This document shows positions 57,440-64,000 of a DNA stretch of 64,000 nt, one piece after another. The translations under genes and the position numbers were made by a program. Position 1 is the stretch's first letter, and the number at the start of each line of letters is the position of its first letter. The DNA lies in the NCBI GenBank assembly GCA_937980205.1, contig CALJKW010000079.1, positions 124,001 to 188,000 on the forward strand. Direction: 5' to 3'. The stretch comes from an uncultured Myxococcales bacterium. GTDB taxonomy: Bacteria > Myxococcota > Myxococcia > Myxococcales > Myxococcaceae. The notes beneath the pieces were generated by a model, which was not told where the DNA came from, made no database searches, and saw only the letters and a list, made by a program, of their open reading frames with translations.

Positions 57440-60025
57440 TCACTGCACCTCATCTGCGCCGATGTCGATGCCGCCGCCGGAGCCCTGCGGGCGCTGCTGC
57501 CCGTCCCAATCATCCGTCGGAATCCCGGTCGCCGGCGCGGGCCCGATCCCTCGCACCGGCGACGTCCCCGGCGTGATGTGCGGGAACGAGAACTGAACGG
57601 ACGTGAACGCGGGGTTCAGCGACACGTTTGCGGTCGCGGTCACGTCCACCATCGCGTTGATCTGCGCAGCGTTCGTGTACATCGACGCGTTCTCGTCGAG
57701 GTACAGCACTCCGCCGTCGGGGCCGGCTCCGCTGATCAGGAAGTCGTTCCGGTTGAGCACGGACGGGTCGACGCTCGTGCTGCCCTCCTCGAACGCGAAG
57801 GCGCGCGCGCCTCCCGGGCCGGCCTGGATGATGTTCGACGTGTACGTGCCCAGCTTGATCGACCCGAGCCCGATGACCGGGCCCGACGGCGGGCTCAAGC
57901 GCACGCCGGCCTGGAACGCCGGCACCGCCGGAGTGCTGCCGAACCACGCGTGCGAGAGGATCGAGTTCGACGTCAGCGTCGGCGCCGGCGTCAGCATGTC
58001 GGCGCGCGCGGCAGCGATGACCTCGACACCGATCGACGACGCCCCGCTGCACGTCGGCCCGATGATGCCGTTGTTCACCAGCGTCGACGCCGAGCCCTGC
58101 AAGATGACGCCGCGGCCGATGCTGCACGACGCGCTCTGGTTGAACGTGACGGAGTTCCGCGTCACCGCCGGACTGCTCTGCTCGATGTAGATGCCGGTCT
58201 GCGACGCGCTCCCGATGCCGGGGCTGATGCCGCCGCCGCCGTTCGCGTTGGCCTTGTTGTCGCGGATCTCGGTGCACGAGCCCGCGCACAGCGCCGTCTT
58301 CGTCGCGCACGAGCCGATGCACGCGATGCCGACCGCCACCGTGATGCCCGGAGTCCCCGCGCCGGTGATCGTCCCGTTCGCGATGACGCGGCAGGGAGCG
58401 TCGCTGCCCACACCGGGCGACGCCCCGAGCCGCTGGTACGTGCACACCACGCCGGCAGCGAACGTGTTCGTGCCCGAGCTCGACCCGTTCGCACCCTGAA
58501 TCAGCGCGTTGTTCTGAATGTCGACCGAGCACCCGTCGCTCACGTCGATGCCGACCGCGACGCCCTGCGATTGCACCGGGCCCCCGATGATGCGCGCGGA
58601 GTTCCGGTACACCGCCGGCATGCCGGTCAGCGCCGTGCACTGATCGAAGATCGCCCCCGCGTTCACGGACGGCAGCGACGCGAACCCGGCAGTTCCCGCG
58701 CAACCCGACGCGCCCACGTTGTCGATGACGATGTCGGAGACGTTGCCCGTCGCGAAGATGCCCGCGCACAACACGGCCTGAGTCGCGCTGACCGTGCTCT
58801 GTGAGATCTGCGTCGACGCCGCGCTCGAGAGCGCGATGCCCACCGCGGTCGACGTCGAGCCGCCGCCCGTCGAGAACAGCTCACTGATCTGCACCTGCGT
58901 GATGGAGGCGCGCGCCTGGGCGATCGCGATGCCGAACGCGCCCTGCTGCGCGCGAATGCTGCTGATGGTGCCGATGGTGATGAGCGGGTCCGACCTCGCC
59001 GCGATGCTGGCGACCGCGATCGCCGTCTCGTTCGCCGGCAGCGCCATCGTCACCGGCGTCCCCGTCACGGCGAAGTCGCGAAGGGTCGGGCTCGAGTCGA
59101 TGACGGTGATGCCCGCCTTGTCGAGGTTCGCGAAGCCCGCGGCCGTGCGAACCGCCAGTCCGTCGATGCCGGTGTTCATGCGCTGCGCGCCCGCCGCGAA
59201 CCGGATGCCGTTGGTGTTGGTGTTCTGGATGACGCTGCGATCGCTCGGCGCCGTGCCGCGGCTGGACCAGTTGAGGCCGCCGGCTCCGCTGGTGACGAGG
59301 TAGCGGCCCTCGAGGGTGACTCCGACCGGCACCGTGAGGTCCTCGGCGTAGACGATGTTCGCGCCGCCCATGTACCGCGACGCGATGAAGACGCGCGGCG
59401 CCGAGAGCGCGGTCGCGTTCTGAATGCCGCGGGTGATCGTCGACAGCGGGCAGCTCGCCGAGCCGTTGTTCATGTCGGAGGCCATCGGGCACGTCGGGCA
59501 GACGTACGTCCCCGCGGGAGCACCGCCGCACGGGTTCACCGCGCCGCCACCGGCGCCACCCATGCCGCCGCCGGCGCTGCCACCGCCTGCGCTGCCTCCG
59601 CCTGCGCTGCCTCCGCCGGCGCTGCCGCCGCCGGCGCTGCCACCACCGGCGCTGCCACCACCGGCGCTGCCACCACCGGCGCTGCCACCACCGGCGCTGC
59701 CACCACCCGCGCTGCCACCGCCTGCGCTGCCACCACCGGCGCTGCCGCCGCCTGCGCTGCCGCCGCCTGCGCTGCCACCGCCTGCGCTGCCGCCGCCCGC
59801 GGAACCGCCGCCGGTGCCCACCCCGCCGCCGGAGCCGCCAGAGCCTCCGGCCGTTGCGCTGCCGCCGCCGTCACCACCTCCGGAGCCGCCGCCGACGCCG
59901 GTGTTGTTCCCACCCGTGCCGGTACCTCCGCCGACGCTGCCGCCGTCCGGGTCCCACGGGACGTTGTTGCAGTTGCATCCAGCAAACGACATCAGCGCGG
60001 CAAGGCACCAGACGAAGCGGGACAT
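57440..60025 (-). CDS. Large lipoprotein with GGGSA linker and beta-helix domain
   Basis: An 861-residue lipoprotein. The signal MSRFVWCLAALMSFAGC ends with lipobox FAGC. A Gly-rich spacer includes a long run of the 5-residue unit GGGSA (about residues 75-155). The body has a head with Cys (VCPTCP, NGSASCP) and a right-handed beta-helix of short repeated rungs (IYIEQSSPAVTRNSVTFNQSASC, VSVD/IVIDNVGASGC). It ends with DWDGQQRPQGSGGGIDIGADEVQ, a choice-of-anchor-Q-type ending found after such helices in surface proteins. A strong SD (AGGAG, 60036-60040) lies 10 bases upstream of the ATG. Probably a surface-exposed polysaccharide- or matrix-binding protein. It is the paralogue type of the beta-helix lipoprotein at 15751. 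Confidence 0.87.
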   Translation of the reverse strand: MSRFVWCLAALMSFAGCNCNNVPWDPDGGSVGGGTGTGGNNTGVGGGSGGGDGGGSATAGGSGGSGGGVGTGGGSAGGGSAGGGSAGGGSAGGGSAGGGSAGGGSAGGGSAGGGSAGGGSAGGGSAGGGSAGGGSAGGGSAGGGSAGGGSAGGGMGGAGGGAVNPCGGAPAGTYVCPTCPMASDMNNGSASCPLSTITRGIQNATALSAPRVFIASRYMGGANIVYAEDLTVPVGVTLEGRYLVTSGAGGLNWSSRGTAPSDRSVIQNTNTNGIRFAAGAQRMNTGIDGLAVRTAAGFANLDKAGITVIDSSPTLRDFAVTGTPVTMALPANETAIAVASIAARSDPLITIGTISSIRAQQGAFGIAIAQARASITQVQISELFSTGGGSTSTAVGIALSSAASTQISQSTVSATQAVLCAGIFATGNVSDIVIDNVGASGCAGTAGFASLPSVNAGAIFDQCTALTGMPAVYRNSARIIGGPVQSQGVAVGIDVSDGCSVDIQNNALIQGANGSSSGTNTFAAGVVCTYQRLGASPGVGSDAPCRVIANGTITGAGTPGITVAVGIACIGSCATKTALCAGSCTEIRDNKANANGGGGISPGIGSASQTGIYIEQSSPAVTRNSVTFNQSASCSIGRGVILQGSASTLVNNGIIGPTCSGASSIGVEVIAAARADMLTPAPTLTSNSILSHAWFGSTPAVPAFQAGVRLSPPSGPVIGLGSIKLGTYTSNIIQAGPGGARAFAFEEGSTSVDPSVLNRNDFLISGAGPDGGVLYLDENASMYTNAAQINAMVDVTATANVSLNPAFTSVQFSFPHITPGTSPVRGIGPAPATGIPTDDWDGQQRPQGSGGGIDIGADEVQ
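59566..59805 (-). repeat. About 16 tandem 15-bp repeats encoding GGGSA
   Basis: Tandem 15-bp units, read on the - strand as ggcggcagcgcc and variants, encode about 16 copies of GGGSA. Synonymous differences between units are few. It would form a flexible tether of roughly 80 residues between the lipid anchor and the beta-helix. Confidence 0.88.
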
Positions 60026-60168
60026 GTTTTCGAGTCTCCTGGGCGGGGAGCGGTCGGCGGATTCAATCACGCGCCGTGCCCATGCTCCGGTTCTCGTCGT
60101 TCCCGGCCATTACCGGAACCGACACCGCCGGCGCCGCGGAGTGAAAGGCGCGGTGCCTCGCAAACCGT

Positions 60169-60684
60169 TCACCCCTTGGGGTGGGAGCGACGTCCCCTTC
60201 GGACCCACAGCGCCGACGCGATGAGCGCGAAGCCGAACGGCACGAGGACGTAGAGGCCGTCGACGGCGGCGTCGAGCGCTGCGGGCAGCAGGGCGAGCCC
60301 GGTCGCGGCGGCGCGGCGCGGCCCCTTGAGCGACGAGGCCCAGGCCGAGAGGCTCGCGGAGGCGCCGACTCCCGCGCCGGTGAACGTGCAGCTGTAGATG
60401 GCGGGGACGGCCGAGCCGAGCAGCGTGGTGAGGACTCCGGCGATGAACGTCGTGCCGAGCCAGTGCGGCACGGTCGCGCCGCGCGAGATCGCGAACGCGA
60501 GCAGCACGGCGTGCGCGAGGAACGTGAGGCTGGCTCCTGCCGGAATCCACGTGACGAGCTGCCAGGCGTGCAGCTGCCGCGTGACGTGCCAGGGCTCGAG
60601 GTAGAGGCTGAAGCCCGGAGCGAGCAGCCGGGCCACAACCGAGGCGACGAGCACCGCGACCGCTGCGATGGCCGCGTTGCGCAT
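60169..60684 (-). CDS. Small rhomboid-like/paralogous membrane protein
   Basis: A 171-residue protein with about five predicted TM helices. It starts MRNAAIAAVAVLVASVVARLL and continues LHAWQLVTWIPAGASLTFLAHAVLLAF, which resembles the FRLWQLVTYSVIFH region of the next gene upstream. It appears to be a truncated relative of the rhomboid-like fold without the catalytic Ser/His. The start at 60684 lies 3 bases after the upstream gene's stop at 60688, so they are probably co-translated. The function is unknown. Confidence 0.65.
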   Translation of the reverse strand: MRNAAIAAVAVLVASVVARLLAPGFSLYLEPWHVTRQLHAWQLVTWIPAGASLTFLAHAVLLAFAISRGATVPHWLGTTFIAGVLTTLLGSAVPAIYSCTFTGAGVGASASLSAWASSLKGPRRAAATGLALLPAALDAAVDGLYVLVPFGFALIASALWVRRGRRSHPKG

Positions 60685-60687
60685 CGC

Positions 60688-61404
60688 TCAGTGCAGGTAC
60701 TTGTCCGAGTCGCGCGGCGTGTTGCGCTGGTCGCCGGTGATGACGCGCAGGTGCGAAGAGCGCTTGCTCAGGTCGCGCTGCAGCCTCCACGAGCCGAAGC
60801 GCGTGAGCGCGTCGTGCGGGAAGCCGAGGCGGACGTGCAGGAAGGTGAGCGCCAGCGAGATGACCTCGGGCACGAGCTGCTGCCAGCCGCCGAGCAGGCA
60901 GCTCAAGAGCACGAACGCGGCGCCGATGAGCGCGAGCGTGTTGCCGGTGACGGGCAAGCCCCAGAAGTTCGTCCGCCCGCGACCGATGAGCAGGCCATAC
61001 GCGACCCAGAGCGAGGACACGATGACGTTGGCGCCCACGAACGGCGTCGCGCCGATCACCGGAATCACGAACGACAGCAGCACCGTCAGCGCGGCGGAGA
61101 AGAACGCGATGCCGAACGAGAACAGCCACAGCCGCCTCGCTCCCCACTGTCGCTCGAGCGCGCCGCCGATCGAGACGAGGATGAGGACGCCGAAGATGAA
61201 GTTCAGCGGGTCGCGGTGGAAGATCACCGAGTACGTCACCAGCTGCCACAGGCGGAACTCGTGGATGACCGCCTCGGGGATCAGCGCGAGCCACTCTCCC
61301 GTCCATCGGGCAGACAGGTAGAACGCCAGCGAGGCGACGACGAACAGCACCGCCATCTTCGCGGCAGACGACCTGGGGTTTAGCCACTGCTGGAGCTGCG
61401 ACAT
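60688..61404 (-). CDS. Rhomboid-like membrane protein lacking the catalytic GxSG
   Basis: A 238-residue protein with about six TM helices. The plan matches rhomboid proteins: AVIHEFRLWQLVTYSVIFHRDPLNFIFGVLILVSIGGALERQWGARRLWLF, resembling the WR/FxH-region of rhomboid proteases. The expected GASG/GxSG motif is replaced by VGANVIVSS. The C-terminal His also is not placed in the usual AHxxG. So it is likely a pseudoprotease that binds membrane proteins. A hydrophilic C-terminal tail follows (LTRFGSWRLQRDLSKRSSHLRVITGDQ). It is 4 bases after the stop of the pseudo-HtrA gene (61409) and just before its smaller paralogue. Confidence 0.75.
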   Translation of the reverse strand: MSQLQQWLNPRSSAAKMAVLFVVASLAFYLSARWTGEWLALIPEAVIHEFRLWQLVTYSVIFHRDPLNFIFGVLILVSIGGALERQWGARRLWLFSFGIAFFSAALTVLLSFVIPVIGATPFVGANVIVSSLWVAYGLLIGRGRTNFWGLPVTGNTLALIGAAFVLLSCLLGGWQQLVPEVISLALTFLHVRLGFPHDALTRFGSWRLQRDLSKRSSHLRVITGDQRNTPRDSDKYLH

Positions 61405-61408
61405 TCGG

Positions 61409-61993
61409 TCAGTACCTGAGGCGCTTGGAACGGTACACCCACCACACGCACAACCCTAAGAAGAACACGGCCGAAATGCCCAGATTCCGCCAGCGCGCGA
61501 AGTCGCGCCTGCCCTCGGGGGCCTTCAGCGACTCCATGATGCGCTGCAGCTCGGCGGCCGACATCGCCTCGTGATCGTTGCGCACCAGGCCTCGCACCCT
61601 GCCCGCCTCGTCGACGATCGCTGCACCCTCGACGACGCCGGCGTCCGCGATGGTGATGCCGAAGCCTCCCGCGATCGGAGACATCGCCAGCGCGTCGTAA
61701 CGGCCGTCGCCGGTGACCACCGTCAGCGCCGCGCCGGCGTCCGGCATCTGCGGGTCGAGCGTGGCGTGCTCGACGTCTCCGGAGAAGAGGACGAACGAGA
61801 GTCCATTCTCGACGTCATACGAGCGGACGAGCGCGAGGGTGCCGCCGTCTTCGAGGGGCACCTTGGCGCTCGCGGTGCGCAGCGCGACCTGCCGCGTGGT
61901 CACGAGCACGCCGTCGTCGAGGACGAGCCCACTGCCGGCGCCGAGCTTCACCACCGGCGCCGCGACCACGAGCGCGAGCAGTGCGGCGTTCAC
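61409..61993 (-). CDS. Degenerate HtrA-like (trypsin-fold) protein with C-terminal TM helix
   Basis: A 194-residue protein. The start VNAALLALVVAAPVVKLGAGSGLVLDDGVLVTTRQVAL resembles the HtrA/trypsin-like entry GSGxVxxxxGxxVTNxHV, but the catalytic His position is a Gln. Near residue 128, VVEGAAIVDEAGRVRGLV replaces the serine motif GNSGGPxxxxxGxVxGI, so the nucleophile is lost. A TM helix lies at the end (LGISAVFFLGLCVWWVY). The GTG start overlaps the stop of the 65-residue gene by four bases (GTGA). It is probably a non-catalytic, membrane-anchored sensor or scaffold. Confidence 0.6.
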   Translation of the reverse strand: MNAALLALVVAAPVVKLGAGSGLVLDDGVLVTTRQVALRTASAKVPLEDGGTLALVRSYDVENGLSFVLFSGDVEHATLDPQMPDAGAALTVVTGDGRYDALAMSPIAGGFGITIADAGVVEGAAIVDEAGRVRGLVRNDHEAMSAAELQRIMESLKAPEGRRDFARWRNLGISAVFFLGLCVWWVYRSKRLRY

Positions 61994-62187
61994 TTGCTCC
62001 GGTAGAAGAGCGTGATCGTCAAGCAGTGAAACTCTTTGTCGCTCGACTGGGTCACCTGGCGATCGACGATGTCGATCCCCGGGTTGTCCTTGATCCACCG
62101 CGTGATGTTCTCGCCCATCTGCTCGCGATCGCGCGCGAGCGTGGTGGAGAACACTTTCACCCCGTTGAAGCTGTTCGCGTTCGCCAT
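61990..62187 (-). CDS. Small conserved-looking protein, unknown function
   Basis: A 65-residue protein (MANANSFNGVKVFSTTLARDREQMGENITRWIKDN, then IDIVDRQVTQSSDKEFHCLTITLFYRSK). The alpha/beta pattern with a charged helix and a beta hairpin suggests a small folded protein rather than noise. It overlaps the end of the LeuA-family gene by 31 bases and the start of the HtrA-like gene by 4, so it is locked into a coupled series. The function is unknown. Confidence 0.7.
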   Translation of the reverse strand: MANANSFNGVKVFSTTLARDREQMGENITRWIKDNPGIDIVDRQVTQSSDKEFHCLTITLFYRSK

Positions 62188-63488
62188 CCGGCCCTCCCCT
62201 TGCTCACCTTCACCTTCTTCGCCGGCACCTTCTTCTTCAGCGCCGGCTTCACCACCTTGAGGATCTCTTTCTCACTGAGCGTCCACGCGGACGACTTCGC
62301 CTTCTGCAGCACCTTCTGCACGACGTCGTCGGTGACCGGCAGCCCGCGGTGGTTGAGCCAGTACTTCACGTTGCTCATGCCGCTCATGTGGCCGACCTCG
62401 ATGACCTGCTCGAGGCCGAACTCGCCCGCCGGGACGCCCGAGTAGATGCGGTCGGCGAGCCAGGTGTCGCCCTTGTTCTGCGCCTTGATGATCGCCGCGG
62501 CGTGAACGCCGGTCGCCGTGCGGAACGCGTCCGCGCCCGAGAGCGGGTAGTTCACGGGGATCGCGACCTCGGTCGACTCGGAGACCTTCTTCACGTACTC
62601 GACCAGCCGCGACAGGTCGTGGTCGAACCAGCCCATCAGCTTCAGGTTGAGCAGCAGCAGGTCCATCGACGTGTTGCCGACGCGCTCGCCGACGCCGAGG
62701 CCGCAGCCGTGGACGCGGTGAACTCCGGCTTCGAGCGCCGCGATGGCGTTCGGCACCGCGAGGCCGCGGTCGTTGTGGCCGTGCCAGTCGAGCTTCACGT
62801 CGACGCCGCTCGCCGAGACGAGGCCCTTCACCCACTCGACGAGCGCGCGCGTGCCCGCAGGCGTCGCGTGGCCGACGGTGTCGCAGAGCACGAGGCGCTT
62901 GGCGCCGTTATCGATCGCTCTGCGGAAGAGGATGTCGAGGTTCTTCGGCGACGAGCGCGTCGTGTCTTCCGTCACGTACGCGACCTCGAGGCCCTCTTTC
63001 ACCGCGAAGGAGATCGCGTCTGCCGACGTCTTCTCGATGAACTCGAGCGACCAGCTCTCGGCCCACTGGCGGATCGGCGAGCTGCCGATGAACGTGTAGA
63101 CGACGATCTTCTGGCCGCTCTTCTGCGCCGCCTCGACGACCGGCTTGATGTCGGCCGCGACCGTGCGCGCCGCGCAGTTCGGCAGGATGCCGAGCTTCTT
63201 CTTCTGAATGTGCTTCGCGAGCGCGACGACGTCGTCGAACGCGCGCTTGCCGGCGCCGGGCAGGCCGATGTTCACGGAGCCGATACCCAGCGACGCCATG
63301 AGCTCGAGCAGCTCGAGCTTGTCGTCGATCGACGGGTCCACCACCGACGGTGACTGGACGCCATCGCGCAGGGTCTCGTCGTTGAGATCGAACGGCTGCG
63401 ACGGCCTGGGGGCCGCCTGCAGCTCGTTCCAGTCGAAGACGATCTCTTCGCGGGCGATGGTGCCCGACTGTTTGACGGCGTCGCTCAT
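62157..63488 (-). CDS. LeuA/HMGL-like acyltransferase (isopropylmalate/homocitrate synthase family)
   Basis: A 443-residue member of the HMGL-like TIM-barrel family. The metal-binding entry is FDLNDETLRDGVQSPSV. Later signatures are VTEDTTRSSPKNL, LVLCDTVGHATPAG and LDWHGHNDRGLAVPNAIAALEAGVHRVHGCGLGVGERVGNTSMD. It condenses acetyl-CoA with a 2-oxo acid, as in 2-isopropylmalate or homocitrate synthesis. At 443 residues it lacks the usual LeuA regulatory dimer domain; the tail is Lys-rich (KKKVPAKKVKVSKGRAGW). ATG at 63488 overlaps the stop of the zinc-finger gene (ATGA). It is probably not feedback-regulated like LeuA. Precise substrate unknown. Confidence 0.88.
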   Translation of the reverse strand: MSDAVKQSGTIAREEIVFDWNELQAAPRPSQPFDLNDETLRDGVQSPSVVDPSIDDKLELLELMASLGIGSVNIGLPGAGKRAFDDVVALAKHIQKKKLGILPNCAARTVAADIKPVVEAAQKSGQKIVVYTFIGSSPIRQWAESWSLEFIEKTSADAISFAVKEGLEVAYVTEDTTRSSPKNLDILFRRAIDNGAKRLVLCDTVGHATPAGTRALVEWVKGLVSASGVDVKLDWHGHNDRGLAVPNAIAALEAGVHRVHGCGLGVGERVGNTSMDLLLLNLKLMGWFDHDLSRLVEYVKKVSESTEVAIPVNYPLSGADAFRTATGVHAAAIIKAQNKGDTWLADRIYSGVPAGEFGLEQVIEVGHMSGMSNVKYWLNHRGLPVTDDVVQKVLQKAKSSAWTLSEKEILKVVKPALKKKVPAKKVKVSKGRAGWRTRTASTG

Positions 63489-63703
63489 CGCAGGCGGGGC
63501 ATCGAACGGTAGTGCTCGCACACGTTCGGCTCACGGCACGTCGGCCCGATGCCATCGGGGTGCGCGAAGAAGGGAGTCTTGTCGGACTCCTCGACTCCAC
63601 ACAGCGCGCACTTGCGCTTCTTGTTCTTGGCTTCCATGCGACGCTGTTCGGCGATCTGCTTCGCCTTCTCTCGCAGCGCTTTGTTCTCTGCTGATTCGGC
63701 CAT
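63485..63703 (-). CDS. Small zinc-finger-like protein
   Basis: A 72-residue protein. An N-terminal charged helix (ENKALREKAKQIAEQRRMEAKNKKRK) leads to a Cys/His-rich end (CALCGVEESDKTPFFAHPDGIGPTCREPNVCEHYRS) with CxxC and further Cys and His as possible zinc ligands. Its stop overlaps the ATG of the LeuA-family gene, so it is translationally coupled. It follows a thiolase gene by about 30 bases. The role is unknown. Confidence 0.75.
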   Translation of the reverse strand: MAESAENKALREKAKQIAEQRRMEAKNKKRKCALCGVEESDKTPFFAHPDGIGPTCREPNVCEHYRSMPRLR

Positions 63704-63732
63704 GATGTCGTTCTCCCCTCCGGTGGTGCTGC

Positions 63733-64000
63733 TTACACCGCCTCGACCAGCACTGCGATGCCCTGTCCACCGCCGATGCAGGCGCTGCCGATACCGTACT
63801 TCGCTCCGCGGCGCTTGAGCTCGTGCAGAAGGTGGACGGTGATGCGCGCGCCGGACGCGGCGAGCGGGTGACCGACGGCGATCGCTCCGCCGTTGACGTT
63901 GGTGATGTCGCGGTTCAGGCCCAGCTCCTTCTCGACGGCGAGGTACTGGGGCGCGAAGGCCTCGTTGACCTCGATGAGCTGGACGTCTGAGAGCTTGATC
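63733..64000 (-). CDS. Thiolase (acetyl-CoA acetyltransferase), C-terminal 89 codons
   Basis: The window cuts this gene: only the end is present, and the N-terminal part with the active-site Cys loop lies beyond base 64000. The visible residues include VNEAFAPQYLAV, NVNGGAIAVGHPLAASGARI with the catalytic His region, and SACIGGGQGIAVLVEAV with the second catalytic Cys in the CxGGGQG motif. This is the thiolase C-terminus, which condenses or cleaves acyl-CoA units. The gene is upstream, and probably in the operon, of the zinc-finger and LeuA-family genes, which suggests acyl-CoA metabolism. Confidence 0.92.
   Translation of the reverse strand, partial: IKLSDVQLIEVNEAFAPQYLAVEKELGLNRDITNVNGGAIAVGHPLAASGARITVHLLHELKRRGAKYGIGSACIGGGQGIAVLVEAV

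Noticed and set aside
59566..59805. A possible CRISPR-like array of 15-bp units
   Set aside because: Units are contiguous, in frame and encode GGGSA. There are no spacers or cas genes.
1..64000. tRNA, rRNA, insertion sequence or prophage genes
   Set aside because: No cloverleaf, rRNA-like stretch, transposase or phage structural gene was recognised in either strand.

Overview
The window is a continuous, gene-dense stretch of very high-GC bacterial chromosome. It suggests a myxobacterium or close relative (Myxococcota). The grounds are Hanks-type Ser/Thr kinases with PEGA tails, several PilZ proteins, an FHA-sigma54 activator, many lipoproteins of unknown function, a Cys-rich kelch protein with a MYXO-CTERM-like tail, TPR-TonB receptor fusions, and frequent GTG/TTG starts. 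This is inference from gene content; no rRNA, tRNA or marker gene is present to fix the taxon. No gene-free stretch exceeds 300 bases (the longest is about 170). I saw no IS element, prophage, CRISPR array or tRNA.

Layout. 1-921: the end of a chemoreceptor. 967-8272 (- strand): a tightly packed run of MFS transporter, TolA-like helical protein, TatB, TatC with a large insert, an RCK/TrkA-N channel-like protein, a decarboxylating dehydrogenase and a PilZ-receiver protein. 8316-14558: a signalling block with a TPR membrane protein, a Ser/Thr kinase, a receiver protein, a pseudo-receiver/PilZ protein and a second chemoreceptor. 14716-20201: histone-deacetylase-like amidohydrolase, two surface lipoproteins, a methyltransferase and an NTF2-like protein. 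20225-26437 (+ strand): Ser/Thr kinase, small membrane protein, TPR-TonB receptor, lipoprotein and small anchored protein, most of them coupled by stop/start overlaps.

26540-31287: two large surface or secreted proteins (kelch/Cys-repeat/MYXO-CTERM and a barrel/HExxH protein). 31405-33404: DctA and a YceI-like protein. 33488-38464: subtilase lipoprotein and FHA-sigma54 activator. 38574-46543: membrane protein, esterase, two PEGA proteins, lipoproteins and a PilZ protein. 46648-49930: split DUF4142-like protein, XRE regulator, glutamate dehydrogenase and a cNMP-binding protein. 49934-60025: a large unknown protein, a gluzincin-type peptidase, a highly repetitive Pro-rich protein, a PilZ protein and a GGGSA-linker beta-helix lipoprotein. 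60169-64000 (- strand): two rhomboid-like membrane proteins, then an overlapping run of thiolase (cut by the window end), zinc-finger protein, LeuA-family synthase, a 65-residue protein and a degenerate HtrA-like protein.

Themes. Signal transduction (two chemoreceptors, two kinases, four PilZ proteins, several receivers, FHA and cNMP domains) alternates with envelope and lipoprotein genes. Enzymes whose active-site residues look lost recur: a rhomboid, an HtrA-like protein, a receiver domain and a channel filter. Convergent genes are packed almost end to end, and two such junctions carry the same CTCCCCTCGTAGGGGAG-type palindrome.
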